Below are positions 1 through 8,730 of a stretch of DNA of 36,305 nt, piece by piece. Position numbers and translations under genes: made by a program. Below the pieces are notes generated by a model. The model made no database searches. It was not told where the DNA came from and saw nothing but the letters and a program-made list of their open reading frames with translations. Location: contig WFWG01000274.1 of assembly GCA_015491235.1 (NCBI GenBank), positions 1 through 36,305 of the forward strand, written 5' to 3'. This DNA comes from Ardenticatenaceae bacterium (GTDB taxonomy: Bacteria; Chloroflexota; Anaerolineae; Ardenticatenales; Ardenticatenaceae). Numbering within the stretch: position 1 is the first letter of the stretch; each line of letters opens with the position of its first letter.

Positions 1-56
1 GCAGTGCCGAGCCGTATCTCTGTTCAAGCCGCTGGAATGGCACGCCGTCGTCCCAC

Positions 57-83
57 GTTTCAGGAAAACACCAGGATTGAAAC
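57..83. repeat. Orphan CRISPR-like repeat unit
   Basis: This 27-nt stretch begins GTTTCA and ends GGATTGAAAC, so its ends are inverted copies (GTTTCA/TGAAAC). The ATTGAAAC end is typical of many CRISPR repeats. Only one copy exists in the window. The 56 nt upstream and the sequence downstream hold no second copy at a normal spacer distance. It could be a degenerate terminal repeat of an array left of the window, or a chance match. Confidence 0.2.
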
Positions 84-134
84 ATGGTGTTCGAGAAAGC
101 AATTGGTATGAAAATAAGCGTTTGAGGAAGAACC

Positions 135-1097
135 ATGGCACAGGCCCAACTGGTGCAACGCGCATACGTGGACGTGCTCCCGCCCCGCCGCCATCCGCTG
201 GTAGAGTTCTGGCGGCGCTATCGGCGAAACTCCCTGGCCGTGGTGGGGTTAGGGATTGCCGTGCTCTTCTTCATCACGGGCATTGGGGCCCCCTGGATTG
301 CCCCCTATAGCTACACAGAGCAGAACCTGGACGCCGTGGAGCTTCCTCCGTCGCTGGCCCACCCGTTGGGCACCGACAACTTGGGGCGTGACCAGTTCAG
401 CCGTCTGGTGTGGGCGGCCCGCACGGCCCTGATCGTGGCACCGTCGGCCACAGTGGTGGGCATCACGTTAGGGGTGATCTTTGGGCTGTTGGCTGGCTAC
501 TTCGGCGGCTGGGTGGACCGCCTAATCATGCGCCTCAGCGACGTCTTGTTTGCCTTCCCCGGCCTGCTCTTCGCCCTGTTGATTGCGGCCACGCTCCAGC
601 CCCGCTTTGAGAAATGGCTGCTTCAGTTCGAGTTCACCAAGCCTTGGGTGAAGAGCGGCTACGTGGAGTTCCTGGTGGTCATCACGGCCCTGAGCGCCGT
701 GGGGTGGCCTGGCTTGGCCCGCCTCGTGCGCGGCCAGATTCTCAGCCTGCGCGAGGAACCCTTCATCGAAGCGGCCGAAGCCTTGGGGGTGCCGGCGCAC
801 CGTATTCTCCTCCGGCACCTGTTGCCCAATGCCCTGCCACCAGTCATTGTGGCCATCAGCATGGGCATGGGCGGGGCCATTCTGGCCGAAGCTTCCCTCA
901 GCTTCCTGGGCATCGGCATTCAACCGCCCACGCCCAGCTTTGGGGCCATGATCATCAACAACTTTCAGTACTGGCGCAAACCATCGGCTCCCTGGATGCT
1001 GTGGGCGCCGGGCTTCGTGGTGGCCATGCTGGTCTTCGCCTTCAACTTCATCGGCGATGGCCTGAACGAGGCCCTGAATCCACGTGACCGACGGTAG
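135..1097 (+). CDS. Peptide-type ABC transporter permease (DppC/OppC family)
   Basis: This is an inner-membrane permease of a family-5 peptide/nickel-type importer, 320 residues, the normal length for the DppC subfamily. A first membrane helix follows the basic N-terminus at about residues 33-53. Next come the conserved loop HPLGTDNLGRDQFSRL, typical of the OppC N-terminal region, and several further helices. The cytoplasmic EAA loop that docks the ATPase reads EAAEALGVPAHRILLRHLLP. The C-terminus ends in the usual FNFIGDGLNEALNPR motif. ATG 135 follows a GAGGAAG ribosome site. A partner DppB would be expected immediately upstream but lies outside the window; the 134 nt before it show no recognisable coding end. 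It converges on the HEPN/MNT pair with only 6 nt between stop codons. Confidence 0.93.
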   Translation: MAQAQLVQRAYVDVLPPRRHPLVEFWRRYRRNSLAVVGLGIAVLFFITGIGAPWIAPYSYTEQNLDAVELPPSLAHPLGTDNLGRDQFSRLVWAARTALIVAPSATVVGITLGVIFGLLAGYFGGWVDRLIMRLSDVLFAFPGLLFALLIAATLQPRFEKWLLQFEFTKPWVKSGYVEFLVVITALSAVGWPGLARLVRGQILSLREEPFIEAAEALGVPAHRILLRHLLPNALPPVIVAISMGMGGAILAEASLSFLGIGIQPPTPSFGAMIINNFQYWRKPSAPWMLWAPGFVVAMLVFAFNFIGDGLNEALNPRDRR

Positions 1098-1103
1098 CAA
1101 CGT

Positions 1104-1547
1104 CTACTCTTGCTCTTCCTGTTCCGCCTCGAACGCTTCAAACAGGCGTTTGCAAACGTCTAGGACGAAAGAAGCGTTCTCGATGGCCCGCTCGGCGTCG
1201 AATTTGGAGAAGATGTGCTCGGGAGGCAAGGCCAACTCCTCGTCGCCGTAGATGCTCATTTCCCGGTCTTTGCGCAATCCCCTGGAAATGTGGGCAAGGC
1301 GGTCAATGTGCTGCCGGAACCACTCGGGGAATTCGTCTTCCCGCTCTTTGAGAAAGGCGCCCACATCATGTACGCGGGGAACTTCTACGCCCAAAAGTCG
1401 CAGGATGCCCTTCAAGGCCAGTTCTACACTTTCTTGGCACCGGCGGACGGCCAGATGCCACACTTCATCGGCGAAGGCTACCTGCGCCTGTCTAAGGGAG
1501 TATCCCGCCGTTTTCAAGTAACTTTGTGCCATTTCACCGTTTGTCAT
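1104..1547 (-). CDS. HEPN-domain protein (partner of MNT nucleotidyltransferase)
   Basis: This 147-residue all-helical protein resembles the HEPN family (PF05168 type). Helix 2 is Cys/Glu rich (RRCQESVELALKGILRLLG) and a later segment reads RKDREMSIYGDEE, matching the R..YG region of that family. The ATG at 1547 overlaps the stop codon of the upstream MNT gene (ATGA), implying translational coupling. HEPN/MNT pairs are known as type VII toxin-antitoxin modules, with HEPN as an RNase toxin. No canonical RX4-6H RNase motif is visible here, so it may belong to a non-RNase HEPN subfamily. An upstream start at 1568 would lie inside the MNT gene and is unlikely. Confidence 0.8.
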   Translation of the reverse strand: MTNGEMAQSYLKTAGYSLRQAQVAFADEVWHLAVRRCQESVELALKGILRLLGVEVPRVHDVGAFLKEREDEFPEWFRQHIDRLAHISRGLRKDREMSIYGDEELALPPEHIFSKFDAERAIENASFVLDVCKRLFEAFEAEQEEQE

Positions 1548-2044
1548 AGCTCGAACGTCTCTCCCCACTTGAGATCGGGTTTGATCTCCCAGTACCAGAC
1601 TTTGCCCCTCCAGATGCGACGGGCGCCAAGCTCCTGCAACCGCTTCTTGAAGCGCTCCAACACCTTCTCGAAGAAACGGTCCCGATCGTAAAGGATGACG
1701 GCATCCTCGGTGAGGTCCAGATAAAAAGGTGTAAACCGTTGGGCCTCTTCCGGTGTCTTGATTTTGGTCGAGAAGTCCGTATAAATTCCCTGCCGATGCA
1801 ACTTCCGCAGAACGTGGGAGAACTCGCGCTCCTCGATGTCCACCAGAATGCGGTTGCGCTCCCGCCGCGATTCGGGCAGCCCCTCGGCCACGATGAGCAG
1901 ATCAATGTCCGACGTGTTCGTGTAATCGCCCCGCGCCACCGAACCGTACAGGACAACAGAAACCAGCCGGTCACCGAAGTGGCGCTTGAGGGCCTCCGTG
2001 TACTGCCTGGCGAGTTCGACCGGGTCAAACGATTCCGGTTTCAT
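1544..2044 (-). CDS. MNT-family minimal nucleotidyltransferase (MntA-like antitoxin candidate)
   Basis: This is a 166-residue nucleotidyltransferase-fold protein. The signature is complete: GS at residues 34-35, ten residues, then D46 and D48 (GS-X10-DXD), which bind metal and ATP in the polymerase-beta superfamily. In characterised HepT/MntA pairs the MNT protein AMPylates and silences the HEPN toxin. That is established for the family and inferred here. The C-terminus is basic with several Trp (RRIWRGKVWYWEIKPDLKW). It overlaps the HEPN gene by 4 nt. The pair lies antisense to, and between, transporter genes and is divergent from oppD, which suggests insertion of a mobile two-gene cassette. 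A TATACT at 2109-2114 on the minus strand could be its -10 box. Confidence 0.85.
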   Translation of the reverse strand: MKPESFDPVELARQYTEALKRHFGDRLVSVVLYGSVARGDYTNTSDIDLLIVAEGLPESRRERNRILVDIEEREFSHVLRKLHRQGIYTDFSTKIKTPEEAQRFTPFYLDLTEDAVILYDRDRFFEKVLERFKKRLQELGARRIWRGKVWYWEIKPDLKWGETFEL

Positions 2045-2147
2045 TGTTCACTCCAACCGTTCTCGACGAGCCGAAAGAGCCGGTGGATTTGCCCGAAGTC
2101 CAATTGTAAGTATAGCACGGACTTTTCGAAAATACGAAGGTGGTTTT

Positions 2148-2177
2148 TTGCGTAGCTCAAAGATATGGTATTATAAA
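2148..2177 (+). promoter_or_regulatory. Candidate sigma70 promoter for oppD
   Basis: TTGCGT (2148-2153) and TATAAA (2172-2177) are separated by 18 nt and lie about 60 nt before the oppD start. They sit in the divergent region between oppD and the MNT gene. The -35 box is imperfect. Confidence 0.45.
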
Positions 2178-2237
2178 ACGCACGGTGAAGGAGGCGACAC
2201 CTCATCTGGCTTCCGAGAACTCGAAGAGGAGTCACGC

Positions 2238-3254
2238 ATGGCCCGACTGCTCGAAGTGCGCAACTTGGAAACCCGCTTCTACACCCAGGATGGCGTTGTG
2301 CACGCAGTCAACGGGGTTTCGTTCCACGTAGATGAGGGTGAAACGCTCGGAATTGTGGGCGAGTCCGGGTCCGGCAAGAGTGTGACTGTTCTCTCCGTCA
2401 TGCGCCTTATCCCCTCTCCACCCGGCAAGATCACCAACGGCGAGGTCATCTTCGAGGGGCGTGACTTGCTGAAGATTGACGAAGAAGAGATGCGGGAAGT
2501 GCGAGGCAACCGCATTTCCATCATCTTTCAGGACCCCATGACCTCGCTGAATCCCGTGCTGACCATTGAAAAGCAAATCACGGAGGCGCTGGAGCTCCAC
2601 CTGGGGATGAATCACCAGCAAGCGCGCCAGCGGGCCATCGAGTTGCTCAAGATGGTGGGCATTCCGGCAGCCGCCCAGCGCATTGATGACTATCCCCACC
2701 AGTTCTCCGGCGGCATGCGCCAGCGCGTGATGATTGCCATGGGGCTGGCCTGCAACCCGCGCCTCCTCATCGCCGACGAGCCCACCACTGCCCTCGACGT
2801 GACCATCCAGGCCCAAATCGTGGAGTTGATTAAGCGCTTGCGGGATGAAATTGGCATGGCCATCATCTGGATCACCCACGACCTCTCCTTGCTGGCGGGC
2901 CTGGCCGACCGCATTATGGTCATGTATGCCGGGCAGGTGGTAGAGAGTGCGCCCACCCGGGAAATCTACAAGAACCCCCGCCATCCCTATACCATTGGTC
3001 TTTTGCAGAGCATCCCCCGCCTGGACGAAAAGCGACGCGAGCGGCTGACGCCCATCGAAGGGTTGCCGCCCGACTTGATTGACTATCCCAAGGGGTGCCC
3101 CTTTGCGCTGCGCTGCCGTTTCGCCGAAGACCGCTGTTTTGAGGAAGATCCGCCGCTGGAGCGGGTAGGGTTGGGCCACGAGGTGGCCTGCTGGGTCAAG
3201 CCGGCGGGCGAAGAAGTGCTGGCTGCTTGGCGAGCAGCCGCATTGGAGTCATGA
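2238..3254 (+). CDS. oppD: Peptide ABC transporter ATP-binding protein (OppD/DppD)
   Basis: This is a cytoplasmic ATPase subunit of a family-5 importer, 338 residues from ATG 2238, which follows GAAGAGGA. It has Walker [10 protein letters not shown]-loop FQDPM, signature FSGGMRQR, Walker [13 protein letters not shown] and switch His in WITHDL. The C-terminal OppD/DppD extension carries spaced cysteines (GCPFALRC..., RCFEEDPP, then VACW). In studied homologues these bind a [4Fe-4S] cluster; all four appear present. An upstream in-frame start would include non-homologous residues and is rejected. It overlaps oppF by ATGA and leads the D-F-A-B-C operon. Confidence 0.95.
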   Translation: MARLLEVRNLETRFYTQDGVVHAVNGVSFHVDEGETLGIVGESGSGKSVTVLSVMRLIPSPPGKITNGEVIFEGRDLLKIDEEEMREVRGNRISIIFQDPMTSLNPVLTIEKQITEALELHLGMNHQQARQRAIELLKMVGIPAAAQRIDDYPHQFSGGMRQRVMIAMGLACNPRLLIADEPTTALDVTIQAQIVELIKRLRDEIGMAIIWITHDLSLLAGLADRIMVMYAGQVVESAPTREIYKNPRHPYTIGLLQSIPRLDEKRRERLTPIEGLPPDLIDYPKGCPFALRCRFAEDRCFEEDPPLERVGLGHEVACWVKPAGEEVLAAWRAAALES

Positions 3255-4282
3255 GTGAGTGGGAGCGTGTCATGAACGCTGGACAGCCCACAGGAAACGG
3301 GAAAGAACAGACCTTGGTCCGCGTTGAAGACCTGCGCGTGTACTTTCCCATCACGAAGGGCATTATCTTCCAACGCCACGTTGGAGACGTGAAAGCCGTT
3401 GATGGACTTACGTTCGAGATCAAGCGCGGGGAAACCCTCGGGCTGGTGGGGGAGTCGGGCTGCGGGAAGAGCACGACTGGCCGCGCCATTTTGCAACTCT
3501 ATCGCCCGACAGGAGGGCGAGTGTACTTCGAGGACGTTGACTTGACCACCCTCAAGGGCGAAGCGTTGCGCCGCATGAGGAGGCGCATGCAAATTATTTT
3601 CCAGGACCCTTACGCTTCGCTCAACCCACGCATGACGGTAGGGGGAATCATCGGCGAACCCCTGGAGGTCCACGGGCTGGCCAAGGGGAAGGAGAAGGAA
3701 GAGCGTGTTCAGGAATTGTTGCGCGTCGTGGGGTTGAACCCCTACTTCATCAACCGCTACCCCCACGAGTTCTCCGGCGGCCAGCGCCAGCGCATCGGCA
3801 TTGCTCGTGCCTTGGCGGTCAACCCGGACTTCATCGTCTGCGACGAGCCTATCTCGGCGTTGGACGTTTCCATCCAAGCGCAGATTATCAACCTGCTGGA
3901 GGACTTGCAGGATCAGTTTGGCCTCACGTACCTCTTCATTGCCCACGACCTGAGCGTGGTGCGCCACATCTCCGACCGCGTGGCGGTAATGTACTTGGGC
4001 AAGATTGTGGAGCTGGCCGATCGCGTGGAATTGTACGACAATCCCCTTCACCCGTACACGCAAGCGCTCCTTTCGGCTGTGCCTATCCCCGACCCAGAAG
4101 TCGAAGCCAAGCGCAAGCGCATTATTCTGGAAGGGGACGTGCCCAGCCCGGTCAACCCGCCGCGTGGGTGCCGCTTCCACACCCGCTGCCCGCTGGCAAT
4201 GGACGTGTGCCGCGAGGACCCGGAACCAGCATTCAAGGACGCTGGCGGAGGTCACTACGTGGCCTGTCACTTGATTCACTAG
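3251..4282 (+). CDS. oppF: Peptide ABC transporter ATP-binding protein (OppF/DppF)
   Basis: This is the second ATPase subunit, forming a heterodimer with OppD under the two permeases. It is 343 residues from ATG 3251, which overlaps the oppD stop; an alternative start is ATG 3272. Motifs are Walker [11 protein letters not shown]-loop [10 protein letters not shown], signature FSGGQRQR, Walker [13 protein letters not shown] and H-loop IAHDL. The C-terminal region GCRFHTRCP...C...C matches the oligopeptide-transporter extension. YLGKIVELA is the usual OppF C-terminal strand. It lies directly upstream of a 250-nt leader and the SBP gene. Confidence 0.95.
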   Translation: MSEWERVMNAGQPTGNGKEQTLVRVEDLRVYFPITKGIIFQRHVGDVKAVDGLTFEIKRGETLGLVGESGCGKSTTGRAILQLYRPTGGRVYFEDVDLTTLKGEALRRMRRRMQIIFQDPYASLNPRMTVGGIIGEPLEVHGLAKGKEKEERVQELLRVVGLNPYFINRYPHEFSGGQRQRIGIARALAVNPDFIVCDEPISALDVSIQAQIINLLEDLQDQFGLTYLFIAHDLSVVRHISDRVAVMYLGKIVELADRVELYDNPLHPYTQALLSAVPIPDPEVEAKRKRIILEGDVPSPVNPPRGCRFHTRCPLAMDVCREDPEPAFKDAGGGHYVACHLIH

Positions 4283-4430
4283 TGCTCGGCCACACTGCAC
4301 CTGAAAGGCCAAGGGGCTTCTTGAGGGACAAGAAAGGCTCCCTTGAAAGGGCGCACATAACGGAGCCAAAGGGGGCTTGAACCGGCGAGAAGGAAAACGT
4401 GTATTGCATAAGGGGAACATAAAGCGTGGC

Positions 4431-4444
4431 GAAAGGAGGTGAGA
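4431..4444 (+). promoter_or_regulatory. Isolated strong Shine-Dalgarno (STAB-SD-like) in the SBP leader
   Basis: GAAAGGAGGTGAGA is a near-perfect anti-16S match but has no proper gene behind it; the oppA-type start is 89 nt further on. The identical 14-mer occurs at 8637-8650, before the second SBP gene. In Bacillus cry3A leaders, such orphan SD elements (STAB-SD) recruit 30S subunits and stabilise the mRNA 5' end. That role is inferred here. Confidence 0.45.
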
Positions 4445-4532
4445 AACTGAGAGGAAGCGAAGTCAACTGAGTGGTTGCACTTGTACCACGGATGTAACAG
4501 CAAACGACGGGCAAGTTAAGGAGGAGGAGAAG

Positions 4533-6434
4533 ATGAAACGCTTGTTTGTGCTTGTCGGCTTGTTAGCTCTGGCGCTGCTGCTGGTGGCCTGTCCTGGCCA
4601 GCAGGCAACGCCGCAGGTAACCAAGATCGTCGAGACGCAGGTGGTGGAGGTGACCCGCATTGTTGAGGGTACACCGGTCGTTGAGCAGATCATCGTGACG
4701 GCCACGCCCCCGCCAGCCGCACCTGAACCGGTGACACTCAACATCAACTGGGGCACTGAACCGCCCACGTTGGATCCGTCCCTGGCGACCGACACCACGT
4801 CCGTGGGATTGATTGAGGAAATGTTCCTCGGCCTGACCGACTTGGACGACGAGACGATGGAGCCCGTTCCCGAACTGGCCACTGAATGGTCGGCCAACGA
4901 GGACAACACCGTCTGGACGTTCAAGATGCGCGACGACGTGGTGTGGGTGAAATACAACCCCTCCACGGGCGAAGTGGAACAAGAGCTCGACGAGAACGGT
5001 AACCCGCGCATTGTCACGGCCAACGATGTGGTGTACGGTGTCAAGCGCACCTGTGATCCCACCACTGGCTCTGACTACGCTTACGTGCTCTACATCGTCA
5101 AAGGGTGCAAGGACTTGAACACTACTGAGGCTGACCCCGACAGCGACGAGTTCAAGGCCCTGTACGACGCTGTGGGTGTGCGCGCGGTGGACGATTTCAC
5201 CGTGGAGTTTACGCTGGAGTACGGTGCTGGCTTCTTCCCGCAGATTGCCAGCATGTGGATCGCTCGCCCGCAGCCCCGATGGATCATTGAGGAGAAGCAA
5301 GAGCGCTGGATCGAAGCTGGCTTCATTGTTACCAATGGTCCTTACACGCTCAGTGAGTGGGTCCACGGTGACTCGATCGTACTGGTCAAGAATCCCCACT
5401 GGTACGGCTGGAAGGAGTTTGCCGACGAGGCCGGTAACATCGAGCGCATCTTCGGCTTAATGATCGAGGAGGCTTCCACCGAGTTTGCCCTCTATGAAGC
5501 CAACGAGCTGGACACCGCTGGTGTGCCGCTCGAGCAGATGGAGCGGGTGAAGACCGATCCGGTCTTGAGCAAGGAGTACGTCAACCAGCCCATCAACTGC
5601 ACCTACTACTACGGTTTCATCACCAAGAAGCCACCCACGGATGACGTGCGCGTGCGCCGGGCCCTCTCCATGGCCATTGACCGCAAGACGCTGGTGGAAG
5701 AGGTGCTGAAGGGCGGCCAAATTCCGGCCAACACCTTCACCAACCCGCTCAACTTTGGCTCGCCAGCCGGTGACCCCGAAGTGGCCCCGTGGGCATTGCC
5801 CGAGGACATGGGCGGCTGGGGCTACGAGAAGGCCGTCGAAGAAGGTCGCAAGCTGCTCGAGGAGGCCGGTTACCCCGATGGCGCCGGGCTGGACATTCTG
5901 CTCATGCACAACGTGAGCGAGGCCCACGCCCGCATCGCTGAGGCCATTCAGGCCATGTGGAAGTCGGCCTACCCCGAGATGAACGTGACCATTGAAACCC
6001 AAGAGTGGCGCGTCTACCTCAAGACCATTGACATTGACAGCCCACTGGAGGACAAGCCCAACGTTTACCGCCTGGGTTGGTGCGCCGACTACCCGCACGC
6101 TAACAACTGGGTCCACGAGGTCTTCAACCCCACCGAAGGGGCCAACGAGCCCATGCTGACCACCGACGACCCGCAGGTGGGTGACTTGGTGGCCGAGTTC
6201 GACCAGACCACTAAGCAGGCGCAGACGGCCAGCCAGGAAGAGCAACTGGAGCTCTACAAGCGCGCCGAGCAACTCTTGGTGGACGAGATCGCCGCCATCG
6301 CACCGATTTATTACTACACCCGCAACGGCTTGGCCAAGCCGTGGCTGAAGCGCGTGTGGGGTGACCCGGGCCGACTCCACATCTGGAAGTGGTCCATTGA
6401 CGTGGAAGCTCGTAACGCAGCGATGGGCAAGTAA
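4533..6434 (+). CDS. Extracellular solute-binding lipoprotein, family 5 (OppA/DppA-like)
   Basis: This is the 633-residue substrate receptor for the adjacent OppBCDF importer. The signal peptide ends in lipobox LVAC with lipidated Cys20. A spacer rich in Val-Glu and Thr-Pro follows (KIVETQVVEVTRIVEG), common in Chloroflexota lipoproteins. The fold is in canonical order: an N-terminal lobe starting LNINWGTEPPTLDP; the GPYTLSEW and LVKNPHWYGW strands at about residues 270-290; then the second lobe with VRVRRALSMAIDRKTLVEEV at about 380-400. A strong AAGGAGGAGGAG ribosome site precedes ATG 4533. Substrate is not readable from sequence, but peptides are most likely. It is followed by a palindromic hairpin before oppB. 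Confidence 0.93.
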   Translation: MKRLFVLVGLLALALLLVACPGQQATPQVTKIVETQVVEVTRIVEGTPVVEQIIVTATPPPAAPEPVTLNINWGTEPPTLDPSLATDTTSVGLIEEMFLGLTDLDDETMEPVPELATEWSANEDNTVWTFKMRDDVVWVKYNPSTGEVEQELDENGNPRIVTANDVVYGVKRTCDPTTGSDYAYVLYIVKGCKDLNTTEADPDSDEFKALYDAVGVRAVDDFTVEFTLEYGAGFFPQIASMWIARPQPRWIIEEKQERWIEAGFIVTNGPYTLSEWVHGDSIVLVKNPHWYGWKEFADEAGNIERIFGLMIEEASTEFALYEANELDTAGVPLEQMERVKTDPVLSKEYVNQPINCTYYYGFITKKPPTDDVRVRRALSMAIDRKTLVEEVLKGGQIPANTFTNPLNFGSPAGDPEVAPWALPEDMGGWGYEKAVEEGRKLLEEAGYPDGAGLDILLMHNVSEAHARIAEAIQAMWKSAYPEMNVTIETQEWRVYLKTIDIDSPLEDKPNVYRLGWCADYPHANNWVHEVFNPTEGANEPMLTTDDPQVGDLVAEFDQTTKQAQTASQEEQLELYKRAEQLLVDEIAAIAPIYYYTRNGLAKPWLKRVWGDPGRLHIWKWSIDVEARNAAMGK

Positions 6435-6447
6435 CAGGCATAAGCAG

Positions 6448-6483
6448 CGCGTGTCCCTGCGGCAATTGCCGCAGGGACACGCG
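6448..6483. promoter_or_regulatory. Perfect 36-nt palindrome between SBP and permease genes
   Basis: An 18-bp inverted repeat is centred on AATT (6464-6467), with arms beginning CGCGTGTCCCTGCGG. It has no T tract, so it is not a classic terminator. It lies after the SBP stop and before oppB. Such hairpins (as between malE and malF) often block 3' decay and keep SBP mRNA in excess over permease mRNA. It may also be a REP-type element. Confidence 0.7.
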
Positions 6484-6505
6484 GCTCTAGGGGTGAGGTG
6501 GGAGA

Positions 6506-7480
6506 ATGACCCAATACATCATCCGTCGGCTCTTGTGGGCAATCCCCGTTTTATTTGCAGTAGGCACAATTACCTTTTTCCTCGCGCGCGCTTTGCCAGG
6601 TGGCCCATTCGACTTCGCGGGAGATCGCAGCTTGCCTGAATCCGTCGTGAAGAATTTGGAGCGCAAGTATCACCTGGATTGGCCCCTCTGGAAACAGTTT
6701 GCTGCCTATTGGTGGGATTTGCTGCGTGGTGATTTGGGTCCCTCGTTTCGCAGTCGGTCGCTGACGGTGAACGACATCATCAAGCAAACGTTCCCCGTTT
6801 CGTTTCAGTTGGGCATGTTGTCGTTGTTGCTTGGATTGGCCATCGGGTTACCGGCGGGCATCCTCGCAGCGTTGAACCACAACACATGGATTGACTACAC
6901 CAGTTCGTTTGTAGCTATCCTCGGGGTTTCTGTGCCAAATATCGTCTTGGGGCCCTTCCTCATCTGGCTCTTTGGCGTGAAACTGGGCTGGCTGCCCGTG
7001 GCCCGCTGGGGAGCCGACTACACCGACTTTTACCTGGGATTCATCCCCCCTATGACGCTTAAATTTTGGAAACATGCTATTTTGCCAACCATCACGCTGG
7101 GAACGGCCCTTTCAGCCAGCATCGCCCGCTTGACGCGAGCAAGCTTGTTGCAGGTCATTCGGGAGGATTACATTCGCACGGCGCGAGCCAAAGGGCTCCG
7201 AGAGCGCACCATCATCTTGGTCCATGCGCTCAAGAACGCTCTGATACCGGTAGTGACCATTCTGGGGCCGCTCTTTGCGGCTGTGGTCACGGGCTCTTTC
7301 ATCACCGAGCAGATTTTTGGCATCAACGGGCTGGGGAAGCACTTTGTACAAAGTGTGACCAATCGTGACTATCCGGTCATCATGGGAACAGCTCTGCTCT
7401 ACGCGGTGCTGCTGATACTGGCCAACCTGGTTGTTGACATCGCCTATGCCTGGCTAGATCCCCGCATTCGGTACGAGTGA
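6506..7480 (+). CDS. oppB: Peptide-type ABC transporter permease (OppB/DppB)
   Basis: This 324-residue integral membrane protein starts YIIRRLLWAIPVLFAVGTITFFLARALPGGPFD, the family's N-terminal helix and PGxP motif (shown here as landmarks at residues 4-36). A long periplasmic loop and five further helices follow. The EAA loop is RTARAKGLRERTIILVHALK and the C-terminus is DPRIRYE. The ribosome site is GAGGTGGGAG before ATG 6506. It pairs with the permease at 7535 to form the channel for the OppDF ATPases. Confidence 0.95.
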   Translation: MTQYIIRRLLWAIPVLFAVGTITFFLARALPGGPFDFAGDRSLPESVVKNLERKYHLDWPLWKQFAAYWWDLLRGDLGPSFRSRSLTVNDIIKQTFPVSFQLGMLSLLLGLAIGLPAGILAALNHNTWIDYTSSFVAILGVSVPNIVLGPFLIWLFGVKLGWLPVARWGADYTDFYLGFIPPMTLKFWKHAILPTITLGTALSASIARLTRASLLQVIREDYIRTARAKGLRERTIILVHALKNALIPVVTILGPLFAAVVTGSFITEQIFGINGLGKHFVQSVTNRDYPVIMGTALLYAVLLILANLVVDIAYAWLDPRIRYE

Positions 7481-7534
7481 AATAAAACCAAAGCATGTTG
7501 AAGTGAGAAGGCGCAGCCGTATTGAGGGAGATAC

Positions 7535-8557
7535 ATGACTGTCCAGACGCGAACTGCTCGACTCCTGGAGGCTCAGCCAGAGCGGCGCGGACGAAGTCCG
7601 CTGGCTGATGCGTTTCGGCAACTGTTGAAGAACCGCCTTGCTGTGGTGAGTGGAATCTTTATCATTGTCCTTCTCCTCGTAGCGCTGTTCGCCGACACGG
7701 CTATTTTCACCCTCTTTACCGGCGGGGAAGCTCGCCAACTGTTGGCTCCCTATCCTTACGATGAAACGAACTTCAAGTACCATGACCTTGGCATTATGGA
7801 GCGAGCCGAGGACGGGCGCCTCTTCATCCTCGGCACCGATGCCCTGGGACGTGATCTGTTGAGCCGCACGCTCTACGGGGCGCGCGTTTCGCTTGCCGTG
7901 GCCATTGTGGCTTCCCTGGTAAGCCTGGTGGTAGGGCTCGCGTATGGCCTCATTTCGGGATATTCGAGCACTCGTGTTGACAACCTGATGATGCGCTTCG
8001 TCGACTTCTTGTACGGATTTCCTTTTATTATCTTTGTGATTCTTATGCAGGTTTACTTCAAAGCGCTCTCTCGGCGTGGTGGGGCTGGCTTTGCCCAGTT
8101 TCTGGTTGACTTGGACAAGTCTATGGGAGGCCTCCTCTTTATCTTTATCGCGATTGGGCTGATCAACTGGATTGGTATGGCCCGCATCGCCAGAGGACAG
8201 ACGCTCTCGGTGAAGGAAAAGGAGTTCATCGAGGCGGCGCGGGCCATTGGCGCCAGCAACCGCCGAATTATCTTTCGCCACGTGTTGCCTAATATTCTAG
8301 GCCCCTGTATCGTCGCTGAAACGTTGGCTATTCCGGGTTACATCTTCTTGGAGGCATTTCTGAGCTTTATTGGTCTTGGCGTCAACCCGCCAACCCCAAG
8401 CTGGGGCCTGATGATTTCCGACTCGTTTCGCGCGTTGACAGTGCGCCCTCACCAAGTCTTTGTGCCTTCCCTGGCACTCACGCTGACAACGTTGGCCTTC
8501 AACTTTCTCGGCGACGGACTAAGGGACGCCTTCGACCCACGCTTGCGAGGCGAATAA
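7535..8557 (+). CDS. oppC: Peptide-type ABC transporter permease (OppC/DppC)
   Basis: This 340-residue permease is the partner of the 6506 gene. The first helix is at about residues 40-58. The conserved segment LGTDALGRDLLSRTLYGARVSL follows at about 105-125. The EAA loop reads EAARAIGASNRRIIFRHVLP, and the end is FNFLGDGLRDAFDPRLRGE. A GGGAG ribosome site lies before ATG 7535. It completes a full five-gene importer in the order D-F-A-B-C. No obvious terminator follows before the next SBP leader. Confidence 0.94.
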   Translation: MTVQTRTARLLEAQPERRGRSPLADAFRQLLKNRLAVVSGIFIIVLLLVALFADTAIFTLFTGGEARQLLAPYPYDETNFKYHDLGIMERAEDGRLFILGTDALGRDLLSRTLYGARVSLAVAIVASLVSLVVGLAYGLISGYSSTRVDNLMMRFVDFLYGFPFIIFVILMQVYFKALSRRGGAGFAQFLVDLDKSMGGLLFIFIAIGLINWIGMARIARGQTLSVKEKEFIEAARAIGASNRRIIFRHVLPNILGPCIVAETLAIPGYIFLEAFLSFIGLGVNPPTPSWGLMISDSFRALTVRPHQVFVPSLALTLTTLAFNFLGDGLRDAFDPRLRGE

Positions 8558-8636
8558 CCCTGAAGTGCCTCGCGTTCGCTCGTTTTGTCGTGCGTGAAGC
8601 CTCGTAATCTGGTGTGAGAACACGTAAACCGACGAA

Positions 8637-8650
8637 GAAAGGAGGTGAGA
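8637..8650 (+). promoter_or_regulatory. Isolated strong Shine-Dalgarno (STAB-SD-like), second copy
   Basis: GAAAGGAGGTGAGA is identical over 14 nt to 4431-4444 and lies 80 nt before the SBP start at 8731. No gene starts behind it: the only overlapping GTG frame closes after 9 codons. Both leaders also carry an ATGTAA start-stop (4492-4497 and 8705-8710) between the element and the gene. Confidence 0.45.
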
Positions 8651-8730
8651 GCCGCAAACGATAAGCCGTGAACGGTTTTTGAGAAGCCGAATTGTATAAC
8701 TAGAATGTAAACAAGTAAGGAGGAGAACAG

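Noticed and set aside
1-134. Possible CDS end or CRISPR array at the left edge
   Set aside because: No frame in 1-134 resembles a DppB C-terminus, and the single repeat-like unit has no second copy within a normal spacer distance.
6448-6483. Classic rho-independent terminator after the first SBP
   Set aside because: The palindrome lacks a following T tract and oppB starts 22 nt later, so a stabilising hairpin or REP-type element is more likely.
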